A DNA stretch of 64,000 nt from NCBI GenBank assembly GCA_948474755.1, contig CAOLHI010000738.1, positions 310,001 through 374,000 of the forward strand, in the 5' to 3' direction. Made by a program: the position numbers and the translations under genes. Each line of letters starts with the position of its first letter. Position 1 is the first letter of the stretch. Shown here one piece after another: positions 1-10,100 of the stretch. The notes beneath the pieces are model-generated. The model had not been told where the DNA came from, searched no databases, and was given only the letters and a program-made list of their open reading frames with translations. This DNA is from Ctenosaura bakeri. Taxonomy: Eukaryota; Chordata; Lepidosauria; Squamata; Iguanidae.

Positions 1-295
1 ATGTCTCTAAAGGTACTCGAGGCACCTACCGATGAGATGAGGTGGCCAAGGGACCCTGACTTTAAGTTGCATTGTCAGGGAAAGACACTGCCGTGAACCT
101 TTGACTGTGTAGAAACATAGCCACAATTGCTGGACTGAAACTGCCCCATTAAGTTGCAGATTGGGAAAGGGGGCAAGTTGAGCAGCAACCAACCAATGGG
201 CAGGGGTGGTCTGTGTTACTGACTAGTGGTTAGTGATCTCAAAACCTCCTGAGGAACAGCCCAAGCCATCTTACTGCTTGCCTAAGTACTTAGGG
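1..295. other. upstream non-coding DNA, nothing recognised
   Basis: No exon, RNA gene or repeat family is recognised here. The last 8 bases (288-295, acttaggg) are the left target-site copy of the hAT element that follows. The one small open frame in the stretch has no recognisable protein character. Confidence 0.5.
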
Positions 296-1159
296 CAGCG
301 GTTCTCAACCTGTGGGTCGCGACCCCTTTGGGGATTAAACAACCCTTTCACAGGGGTCGCCTAAGACCATCGGAAAATACATATTTCCGATGGTCTTAGG
401 CTCCATTCCCTCCTTGGTGGTGGTGCGCAAGCGTGAGCCACGCACTCCTGCCCCCTTTGGCGGGAGCGTGTGTGGCTGCACGCACTCCCGCCAAAGGGGG
501 CAAGAGGACACGAGTGTGTGGCTCGCGCTTGCGCACCACCACTCCTGGGCCTTTTCTGCACATTACCTTATCGCGGAGGTGGGGGTGCCGTTCATGCAAG
601 CAGGTTCTGGGTGCGAGGTGCTCTCTTCGCTGCTCCTTCGTCCCACAGCTGGCTTCCTGGTCACGCAACCGCCCTGCCCCTTCCTTCCGCAGTGCAGCCG
701 TGGGGGGGCGGCGGCAGCACAGGGGGCAGGCCCCCTCCTCGCTATGGCCCCTGCCTCACTCGCCACGGAGGGGGGTGTTGCGGAAGGGCCGGGGGGCCGC
801 AAGGCGGCACTTTTCGGGGGGGGCGAGCTGTGCCTGGCACAAAAGACAAAGGCGCTGGGATTCCTCCCCCCCGGCCAGGGTCGACACTCTGGAAACTTTT
901 TCCGTACTGCCCCCCCCCAGCAGAAACAAGAGTGAAGCAGAAGCAGAGCCCGGGGGGGTTCTCGGAGTTTTTTCCCAGGGGAGACGCGCGGCTCCTCTTT
1001 CCCTCCCTGCCCGCCCCGCCCCTGTTCCTGGCCGGCAAGGCAGCCTTTGCTGGGGGAGGGAAGGCATTTTAAATAATAAATAATTTTATGGTTGGGGGTC
1101 ACCACAACATGAGGAACTGTATTAAAGGGTCGCAGCATTAGGAAAGTTGAGAACCAGTT
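296..1159. mobile_element. SPIN-like non-autonomous hAT transposon with GC-rich interior
   Basis: The left end reads CAGCGGTTCTCAACCT and the right end is a degraded inverted copy (gttgagaaccagtt). The flanks are an 8-bp near-duplication, acttaggg at 288-295 and acctaggg at 1160-1167, as hAT transposases produce. The end sequences (gggtcgcgacccctttgggg, a hairpin around ccatcgg, and gggtcaccacaacatgagg near the right end) match what I remember of the SPIN ('Space Invader') hAT family, known for horizontal transfer among tetrapods. Roughly 400-1075 is a GC- and CpG-rich block that I do not remember as part of the usual short SPIN elements; it may be captured DNA. No transposase frame is present. 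The long open frames inside are a by-product of high GC content. Confidence 0.8.
360..400. repeat. perfect hairpin inside the SPIN-like element
   Basis: The arms cctaagaccatcggaaa and its near-exact reverse complement are separated by only a few bases. It lies close to the left end, at the edge of the GC-rich block, and belongs to the transposon rather than to host regulation. Confidence 0.75.
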
Positions 1160-2680
1160 ACCTAGGGCAAGTCTGGCCTTCCTTTGTGAAGGATTACCAT
1201 CGTTAGTATGCGTGAAGAGGCCACGCCAGGGTTTGGGAGTGGGAGATGTGGGGCACAGAGTGTGATGAAAGATCACTAGCATGAAACTACCAGGCTTCCT
1301 CCTTTTTATGCTCTGGCTAGGGTGCTCTTTTTATTGCTGCTCTTTGGGGCTGTGGCTGGCTCCCTGCTCACTCTCTTGCCTGGCCAGAGGAGCAAGTGAG
1401 CAGCAACAGGTTCTATAACAGACACCTGTTGCGATTTGGTTGTTTGGTCTCTTTTCTCTTGGGAGGCCTCTCCTCCCATTGAGGATAGTACAGTGGCCTC
1501 TCCGCTTTTGTGAAAGTTTGGGGCACAGAACCCTCACCAAAGTGGAAAAATCTCAAATAACTCCTCCTCTCTCCCCCTCCCCATTCTCTTCCATTTTGTC
1601 AAGTTCTCCATGCAGGGGCAAAATGCATGGCAATGGGAAGAGGAGAATTAGGGGGGAAAGGCACATGCGCTCACAAATAATAGAATTCATGAAGGTCAAA
1701 GCCATGAATGTGGAGGGAGGACTGTAATAGGAGTTTGTGCATTTATTTATTTCTCCTTTCTCTCCAAATTTAGAAGACCCCTGATGAGCAACTTTAAATA
1801 AACATTTGAATATTTAAATAAATATTTGAATATTTAAATCTAAATTTAAATCTTAAGCCTTGAGGATCCCTGGGAACACGTTACATTTACAGGGGGTCCC
1901 TGGTGAAGAAAAGGTTAAGAACCTCTTAAGAACCATCAGATTCTTTTTTTATTTTTTATGTAAGCATTACCTGGCTTGGTTGTTTCATTACATATGGGCA
2001 GGTTATTAGTTTTGAAATAAAAGTTTTGCTGAATCATATTGGATTACTTTTTGTTGTGGTGTAGGTTTCTTTCCATGTTATTTCTGCCTCTAATAGTCTG
2101 CTCAGGAACACATCTCTTTTGTTAGCTGATATATGTTAGCCTATAATTGAATTTGGCCGATGGATTGAATCTTTTCAGATTTGGTTCAGTTGTTCAAACA
2201 GCTTCGTGTAACTTCTCTCACTTAATTCAACTGGTTTACAGTTTTGCTGAACACCAGTATGGCACACTGTAGAGCTAGGTTAGCAAGAAGGCTGAGCTTG
2301 AGCTCACCTCATGAGCTCTGTAGCTAAAATGAGGTTTGAACCAACTGAATGCATTAGCTCAAGCACTCGGTCACCACCTTATATCATCGCAGTGCTATTG
2401 TGTAAGCAGTGGGTGAGATCTTGAAAACAGATTTTATTTGTTTAGAGAAAATACGTGGTCTCTGTGCTAATAGGAGGTGGCCACTAGACCTCTGAAAATT
2501 TCCTCCCCATGCTTTCAAATCTAAAAATGATGATGGCCTGGATAGGAGTAGTTAAATTAACAAAGCACCTTTCTTGTAACATCTTGCATTAAGGACTTTT
2601 CATATTCAGTCAAGGTCCCAAATGCTGACGATCTGGAGCTGCTAAGGGGAATATGGATCTATTATGATATCCTCTGCTGT
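1160..2680. other. non-coding DNA with an AT-rich periodic patch
   Basis: It starts with the right 8-bp target copy of the hAT element. Around 1795-1855 there is an AT-rich patch built from repeated variants of aatatttaaata. The rest shows no exon-like coding and no repeat that I can name. Open frames near 1331-1727 lack any recognisable domain. Confidence 0.4.
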
Positions 2681-2911
2681 GGTGGTGGTTGTTATATGCC
2701 TTCAAGTCATTTCTAACTTACAGTGAACCTAAGGTGAACTATCACCGGGTTTTCTTGGAAAGATTTTTTCAAGGGAGTTGCCTTTGCTGCTTTCTGGGGC
2801 TGAGAGAGTGTGACTTGCCTAAAGTCATCCAGTGGGATTCCCTGCCCGAGTGGAAATTAGAATCCTGTTCTTGTAGTCCAACATGCAAATCACTGCACCA
2901 TGCTGGCTCTT
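2681..2911 (-). mobile_element. tRNA-type SINE with ACA tail, reverse orientation
   Basis: Read on the - strand it begins with agccagcatggtgcagtg and ends with cttgaaggcatataacaacc, the same head and tail as the SINE at 31292-31486 (gagagccag..., then aacttgaaggcacacaac). The middle carries the 'gactttaggcaagtcacactctctcagccccag' type core (split here over 2800-2830). Internal divergence is high, so this is an old copy. The open frame across it is not a gene. Confidence 0.7.
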
Positions 2912-3748
2912 CTAGCTTTACCATGGCCTTGGAGCTGGGGAGCTGTTAATGACAGAGCAGTAGACTTAAGTCCCAGAATTTCTCTGTTCAGTGAAATAGA
3001 CAGATACAGTTCTGTTCACCAGCAGCTATCAGGCAACTGAAGCTAGCTTTCCATATTACCTAGTGAAGAACCAGGACTGTTGTGATAATAGGCTCTTCAC
3101 ATTATTTAGGTAGGCAACATAGCTGAAGGGATAGTTCTCTCTCCAGGTAAACAGAGGGTTAATGAGGTATCAGGTTTAAGTAACATTTATTGGGGGTTAG
3201 CATCACAGAAGACATTAGAGGTGACGAGAGTCAATTGCCCAGTCAGCAAGACCAGATGGGGAACAAGGTAAGAAGCTTCAAGATGCTTTGGTCAAGAAGT
3301 TTTAAAAAGGCCTGAGAAACCACAAGTCAGAGAGAGAGACAAAGGAACATCAACCAGAGACAGAGGGCCTGTAGCAGGCTGCGGGGAAGCTGGGCCCAGC
3401 CGCCCGACCTCCTTTCCCCACACAATCCCAGCATCTGGATAACAATGTGAGTAGGTTAGGAATGTTCTCAGCTAGTTGCATTAGGGATTATGTTTTTTTA
3501 AAACTCTAACTAAAATGATCTAGGCTTATCTGTAACTATGTAACTGTTAAGTAATGCCTGAAAGAAAGGACCCTTCCTGAATGAGATACCTTTTGTATTG
3601 TGTTTGCCTGCTTAGAATAAACAGTTTTTCCTCATAAGATCTTCTTTGTCCACAGTCTCTCTCTCTCCATGTGCCTGTCCATTGTGTTAGCAGACAGAAT
3701 TCCACTTCTGAGTTCAAAGACTCTTTCCCCAGTGGCTTCCTACTGAGC
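2912..3748. other. non-coding DNA, possible old LTR-like tail
   Basis: No gene was found. The stretch ending near 3640 (a gaataaac signal, then cttctttgtcc and a ct-rich run) resembles the 3' part of an LTR, but I found neither a matching second copy nor terminal TG...CA borders. The class is left open. Confidence 0.3.
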
Positions 3749-3756
3749 CGCTACAG

Positions 3757-4063
3757 CAAAGCTTTCCAAACTTTTCATGCTGGTGACACAATATTTTAGA
3801 CATGCATCATTTTGCGACATGGTAATTCAGTTTTACTAGCAAACCAGAGGTTAAACTAACCCCTTGTAAGAGATACAGACACATACATAAATTGTAATAA
3901 CAAAATGTATGGGGACACAACGTATCTCATGAAAACCTTTCATATATTTTTAAGAATACATGATTTATAAATAGTAACATATATTTCCAAGATTGTAGGC
4001 GACACACCTACACACTTCAAGCGACACACTAACATGTCACGGCACACCATTTGGAAAGCCCTG
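3757..4063. mobile_element. short hAT-type MITE with exact 8-bp target duplication
   Basis: The element starts CAAAGCTTTCCAAA and ends with the inverted counterpart (tttggaaagccctg). The host octamer cgctacag occurs at 3749-3756 and again at 4064-4071, an exact 8-bp target-site duplication. It is 307 bp long with no coding capacity. The inner arms carry 'ggtgacac' and 'ggcacacc' type motifs typical of short hAT derivatives. Family name not assigned. Confidence 0.8.
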
Positions 4064-4071
4064 CGCTACAG

Positions 4072-4429
4072 CAAGGAGAGTTAACATCAGTGGATGGTAG
4101 CAGCTAGGTTTGCAAGGGCAAAGGGGTTCCCATCTCCTACTCGAGGGCAGGAGATAGCATTGAGTGGGAGAATAACCTTCCCTTTCCCTCACAACCATCC
4201 ACAAAAAAACAGACATAATGTATGGTATACTGGAACTAAATATTTTATAAGACCCCCTGGATGCAGTGGAATGGTACTCTGTTCATGCTCAAGAACATTC
4301 CAGGCCATTTTAAAATAACAAATCATTTGAAACACATTTGAGAAGAAGAAAAGACACAGATTTGCAATTTCAAGCCATGTCTTGAAAGGGAGTGAGAATT
4401 AAATACATGCTTCTAACCCATCTTCTGAA
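4072..4429. other. non-coding DNA, nothing recognised
   Basis: This follows the hAT element. It reads as a continuation of the sequence left of that element, because the transposon simply interrupts it. No domain was recognised in its open frames. Confidence 0.35.
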
Positions 4430-4625
4430 ATCTTTTGTTCCTGAGGTGGATGGGGTTTCCACTCTTGCATTTTTTTTCCTGTCTACCGGTTGTGCCCTTT
4501 CCCATTCTCACCTAAATTATAAGCCTGAGAGCAGAGAAATGTTTCACTGTTCTTTTACTTGTAAAGCTGCATGTACAGTGATGGTGCTATATAAATACAT
4601 GATGATGATAATGATAATAATCCCT
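4430..4625 (+). mobile_element. L2/SINE-like 3' end with GATAAT tail
   Basis: The stretch ends gtgatggtgctatataaata followed by a gatgatgataatgataataat tail at about 4600-4622. A 'gctatataaat + ATA-rich microsatellite' end is typical of vertebrate L2-related retroposons. The 5' boundary is a guess and no coding part survives. Confidence 0.4.
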
Positions 4626-4800
4626 TTTGACCTCTCTCAAGTAGAGTTCACTGGATAAGAAACCTGAACTGAACACTTGAAGAACAGAGCTGATGAAGGG
4701 GCAGAAATAAGCTGGAAGTTTTAGGCTGGTTTTTTTTTTAAGAGTTTTGGTTTGCCAATTGTCTTTCTCTCCTTTATTTATTTCAGGAATAAATAATTAC

Positions 4801-5735
4801 TTAGTCATCAGTATTCATTGATGTCAACTGGTGGGATACAGGTCTGGATGGATAGGAGTCTGCACCCACATTCTCAGGGTAACCTATATTATTGGAAAGG
4901 GAGGTGGTAGTGGATGAAGAAAGGATGGTCAAGGCAACAGACTCTTCATCCAGAGTCTGCTTGTAAGGAACAGGTGGCTCAGCCCACAGGTTTTTCAGAG
5001 CCAGATAGGCTAGGTACAGCCAGCATGGAATAGAGAGGAGAGCAAAGTTGATGTATGCCCATGCAACGCTAATTCCCGATAGGAGTGTTTCAACCTGTTC
5101 CATTGATTGGCTAGAACCCAACAAACCACATGTGTGTCCAGATAATGGGGAAGGTAGTATCCAGTACAAGGATAACATACATGAACTTATGACTATTAAT
5201 GGAAGTGTCATAGATGTCAAACCCCTAAAAGAGAAGGCACTGGAGAGAGTACAGCCACTGTGATGCCATAGCAGCAGGCTGTCCCATTATCATACAGCAT
5301 AACCAGGAAGAGGTTGTTACATTTTGATCTTCTTCAGTCATCAAAGAAGCAAATTTAATTAGAGAAAATACTGCTGCTAGTATTCTAGCAATGATCTGAG
5401 GTCTTGGAAGAAAGTGCACTGTATCATGGTCTGAGAAGTCTTGTAAGAAAGAAACCACCTTCCTCATCCTATAGCTGTTTTTTTATCACTAGGGCAAAGT
5501 TGGATCTTGAGGGATATTTTCCCAACTTTTCATTCCTTTGCAGGGCATCTTTCCCCAGCTCAGAGTGAGGGGGAAAGAAAGAACATGCGGCAGGGAACTC
5601 AAAGCCTGACTGGAAGTTATTTTCCACTAGGATAGATATGAATAGTAGGACAACAGATATGAGAGCTACTTCTTGACCTAACATACTGATTTGTTTCCCA
5701 AAAGCTGTGGTACATATGAAGAAATCAGCTGGCAA
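4801..5735 (-). pseudogene. unrecognised multi-pass membrane-protein-like remnant
   Basis: I do not recognise the family. On the - strand the stretch 5220-4801 gives an open frame of about 139 residues. It has at least two strongly hydrophobic segments (one around LPLIVISSCMLSLYWIL, one around FALLSIPCWLYLAYLAL), then a polar Ser/Thr-rich tail ending at a TAA. Upstream, other frames encode further hydrophobic stretches (5467-5225 and 5735-5469). The membrane-like reading moves between frames near 5290 and 5225, with stops, and no intron-like borders explain the changes. It could be a decayed gene, a retrocopy, or one real terminal exon (4801-5220) beside chance frames. Confidence is in 'protein-like', not in any function. 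Confidence 0.3.
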
Positions 5736-6383
5736 ATCTCACCCTAGCAAAGTCTTTGGGCAAAATCAAACAATACCTGTCAAATTGTAGGAAGCATTCA
5801 TCAAAGTTTGAATTCATATAAGCAAGAGATTTGTTTGCCTTTCTGTCTCACAATCAGAACACACTGTTTTTGCCCAGGCAAGTTTCAGTTCAGTATTTTG
5901 ATTACAGCTTATAGAAGCTACTCTCTCCATTTTTCCAGGTTCTGATGGTTGCACAGGAGTTGATTAACCTCTAGGGCTATAACTATTGCCCTATAATAAC
6001 AATGACATTACTTCAGTGCACATCTGGGAATCAGCCATGTATCTGAGGATTTCCATCTGGTTAAACAGGCATAGGACTCTACTGGTCATTGTATTTCTAT
6101 ATTGAGATTAATAAATGGAAAGAATGTTTCAAAATTCCGTAGTTAAAATGATAAATTAGGCATCATTGATTGTTAACTTTTCAAAAGAATTTTTTCTAAA
6201 CACAAGACAAAATGCTTCAGACTGCATAAAAGAAAAAATAGCATATAGATGCAGATAAGACTGCCAGTTCTTTTTCTTTACTAAGTTTAACATTAACTTG
6301 GACATTTATGCAACAGTTGGAAAGAAGAGTCAGCACTTTGCAAGAGAACGTTTTGAAAACCAGCAAAACATCAAAGGGAGAAA
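5736..6383. other. region just upstream of the PBLD start codon
   Basis: No CpG island or obvious promoter is seen. A pyrimidine-rich run ending tgcaacag near 6310-6315 could be a splice acceptor for the exon carrying the ATG, so the transcription start is probably further upstream, joined by a non-coding exon that I cannot identify. Confidence 0.35.
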
Positions 6384-6467
6384 ATGCAGATTTCTATTTT
6401 CACCGTTGATGCATTTACAGATCAGCCATTTCGTGGCAATCCTGCAGCTGTTTGCCTTCTAGAAAAT
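6384..6467 (+). CDS. PBLD: PBLD coding exon 1
   Basis: 28 codons from the ATG to CLLEN, then donor gtaagt. It encodes the first beta strand and the RGNPAAV signature of the PhzF family. It ends in phase 0. Confidence 0.95.
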
Positions 6468-7155
6468 GTAAGTATTTGACGTTTGCCTTTACTTTAGAAG
6501 TAGCTATTACTCAATAATGTCCTAGTCTTTGGTTAGTGACTCCGTGCTGTTTCTATTCATTTCAGTTTGACTTTCGACTAGTGACTAGATCTCATGGTAC
6601 AAAGGCTAATCACCTGTACTATTTATTCATAAGTTTGCAAAGTTTGCAAATTATTAAAGGCAGTAAATGTTTTTATTTAAAAAAACAAATTTAAGAACTT
6701 TATCTTACAGAGTTTGTATGCCAAGGAGTTGTTTGTGTTGCTTGCATTTCAGTGGCAACCCTGATAGTCCAGTCACATAACACACTATGCCAGTGTACAG
6801 ATGGTTAAGTTAGGTGAGGTACTATTAGTTTGTACCATTACTAAGTAACAAGACATAAAAACAGATATATAGATAAAAAATGAATACATAGTTTTTTCAT
6901 GAGTGTGTATGCATGTGCATGATTGTTTAATTTGGGATTTGTTTTTGGAATTAGCTGTGAATGCTTCATGTGTTAAAGAACAATGAAATAAATGTAACCC
7001 TGATGTTTCAGAGAGTTTACAATGTCTCAGCCAGACCTCCTACACTGAAGTTCTGGAAATACTCCAGCAACTGTGGGAGCCCCACTGGAGCTATTTGCAT
7101 GAATCATATCATGATATGATTTACATGACTTGTGTAAAGAATGGTTGCTAAAGTA

Positions 7156-7188
<33 letters not shown>

Positions 7189-10100
7189 TTTTTGTTTCAT
7201 TTATTTTTAAAGATCAGACTACCAAAACAAATGATAGTAAATTAAAAAAAAAATCTCCTAAGAAAAAAGATGGAAAACCCGAGTGGCATCCTTGGGTTAA
7301 TCTTATAACTTTACACTTAGTTCCGTTGATCCAACACTGTTACAATGTGCTGAAACAATTGATCAATGGTACCAAACTGAGAAAATTATGGATTGCTATA
7401 TCATAAATCTACCAAGCAGTGACAGTACCTTAAAAACATCACTTCAGTTTTCTGGAAGAGAAGTCTTCATTTTACACGGGAAATCATCAGTTGAAGTTGT
7501 CTTTGATACTTCGGGTCCTATATTTTTAATTCGTTACTCATACATGTTTTGGCAGTCCTTGGTGCAGGCCTCATGTGTCAGAGCACCTTGTGCAAAAACT
7601 GAAGTTTTCTCTAGTCACAATGCTGAGATATTTCATAGAAAACAATTTGCAGTGATGGGCATTAGAGCTGGTTGAGGACATTTCCTGACAGATGAACTGG
7701 CAAATGGAACCCACCCAGCCAACTATCCAAGTCAAGATGCATAACACCCAAACTCAGCTATACTTTTATGGCACATGAGGAAGACAATTCTAGAAACACC
7801 TCCACTCATCTCTGGAAATAAAAATAAAATGATAAAGTAAATAACAATTTTCTGCCCTTTCATGACCCTCAAACTCTGCTTCCTCAGGCAACTGCCCCAC
7901 TCTCTGTGACAATACGGCTAGTCCTATTAAAGCTGTATGGTCTGAGATGATCCAGTGTTTATTTCAGTATACCAGAATTTATCCCACCTTGTGAGCTGCA
8001 CAGTGTTGCAGGTTGAGAGATGTCTTTGCTGTCTTCCATTGGAGAAGGGGCCAGTGTAAATACGTCATGGCACCAGACTCCAGGACAGAGAGCATGGGGG
8101 GCGGAGTTGGAAGGTTTATAAACTCTTGTCGCGCCCTCCTGGGAGAAAGTGAGCCAGCTGGTCAGGAGAGTGGGGAAGCAGAAGAGAGCAGTAGTGAGTA
8201 TTTGAAGACAAATGTATCATGGTGAGCAGCAGACGTGGTCAAAAGCCATGGAATGGTTTGGAGGTGATTGGTGGCCTGCAGGGGACCTGATTACACCACA
8301 GCAAGGATCATATGCTTCATTGCTGCACGATCAGGGTTCCTGAAGTCTCCCAGTCCAGGAGTTGGGGGTGCGAGGTTTTTCAGTGGTGGAATCTCTGGTC
8401 AGGCAGAGTGGTCTGAGAGTGGCTGGAGGGATAGGCCCTAGTCACACCTGGAGAGGACTTTGTAATCCCAGGTGTCAATTGAGCCAGTGGGCCCTTGTTA
8501 AGCTGATAGACTTTACTAAACCCATGGCGTTTTACCCTTAGGTTGAGTATTGGCTGAGACTGTGGGCTGCATCTGGCCTGGGGGTTCTTTCTTGAGTGTT
8601 GGACCAAGGACTGTTGTCAGGCCTTTGGGGGGGGGCTATTGGCCCTGTCAATTAATGTGTGGGCCTTTCTCTATTGGACCCATAGGCCTTTCTAAGGCCA
8701 CCACAAGTAGGCCTTTAGGCCTTGATTAGGTCCCTTAGACCCCCCCCCACCCATTGTTGGCTGATCTAGGCCCATTAGTCTTGCTAACCTTTGGGGTATC
8801 GCATCAGGCCTGTAGGCCTTCGGTAAGGTTGTTACGTCTCTCATTGTCAGTCAATTGGGCTCTAGTCAGGCATGTCAGCCTTCGTAAGTTGTACAAGCTC
8901 TTAGACCTCTGCTAAGCCCAGTGGGCTGTGGATAGGTCCCACAGAGCCCACTTGGGTCTTGGTTTGGGTCCCAGTTGAGCTGTTAAACTAGGTTATCAAG
9001 CATCACAGAATTAAGATTATGCAAGGAATTAGGGAGAATCTGTGAATTTGGCTGGAATGTCTTACTCGTTTCAATGGGATATCCTTTTGGTGTGAGGAGC
9101 TGAAGTTTTGGTATGCCTTACAGGTACCTTTGGATGCTGCAGGATCAACGGGCTTTGAAGTTTATTTCAAATGATGATGATATGCCGATCCCTATCCTAG
9201 TGATTGGACAGAGACAAGCTTTACAGCAAGCCTTAGGTTTTTGGAGTTTTTTCCCATCTTGGTTGCAGTCCAGATATGGATGGAGGAATTAGCTAGCTCT
9301 TGTGTTCATTTCTAGTGTAACAAAACAGCTGCAGTACAGATATTAATTCCTTGTCATCTTGGTCTCCCAGGGTTATGAGGTTGGTTAGGCATTTACCCTT
9401 CAGTGTCTGCAATATAATGTCCTCTTTATGGCATTCAGTGTGGCTTGGGTAGACATCAGCATAGCTGACCCTCTCACTGCAGAGGTACAGTGGTGGATAA
9501 GAGGAAGCCTTTGTCCCCAAATATCCTTAAGGGTTTGGGTGGACTTTGGGCAGATATTTGTACCTCACAATATGAGGTTCTATTATTTCACATAGCCTCT
9601 TTGACTGCCTTTTTTTGGTGCTTCAAAAGTAAGTGGTTCAGTAAAATGTGACAAGTCAAGGAAAGCTTTAGAGTTCCAAGAACTTTGCTTGGGAAGACAG
9701 CCAAGACCTTACCATTCGCTCATCCAAAACAGATCTGGGGCCTATTTGCAGCTTCAGACATGCAGCAACCAGTCACTGTGTCTGGTGTGTGCAAGCCAAT
9801 GTTCAAGTTAGGGGCTTGCAGTCTGTCCTCTTGTTTTGTCATGCTGGTTTATCACCCTTGACTAAACATCTGTTCTGGTCTGTCACTTCTAGGACCTTAT
9901 TCTTTTGGGGTTTTAAAGGGGTTTAATTTGGTACCCATTCCTTTCAGATTGAGCCACTTCAACTGCAAGAGCAATGAGCATGAGTCCACAAATTATTCAG
10001 AGCATTGGGCACTGCAGGTCTTTGGGCATACCAGAGATATAGTCATCCTTTTTTGTATTAATATGTTCTGCTCTTGATCTGGTTGTTTCTTTCACCTTCT

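Noticed and set aside
390..1282. Several long overlapping open frames on both strands (up to 239 codons)
   Set aside because: They lie in the GC-rich interior of the SPIN-like element, run in nearly every frame, and show only Pro/Arg/Gly-rich low-complexity translations. This is what high GC content alone produces.
2912..3748. Solo LTR
   Set aside because: A polyadenylation-like tail is present, but no TG/CA borders, target duplication or second copy could be found.
7388..7675. 95-codon open frame in PBLD intron 1
   Set aside because: No splice borders in phase with PBLD, no recognisable domain, and a composition typical of chance frames.
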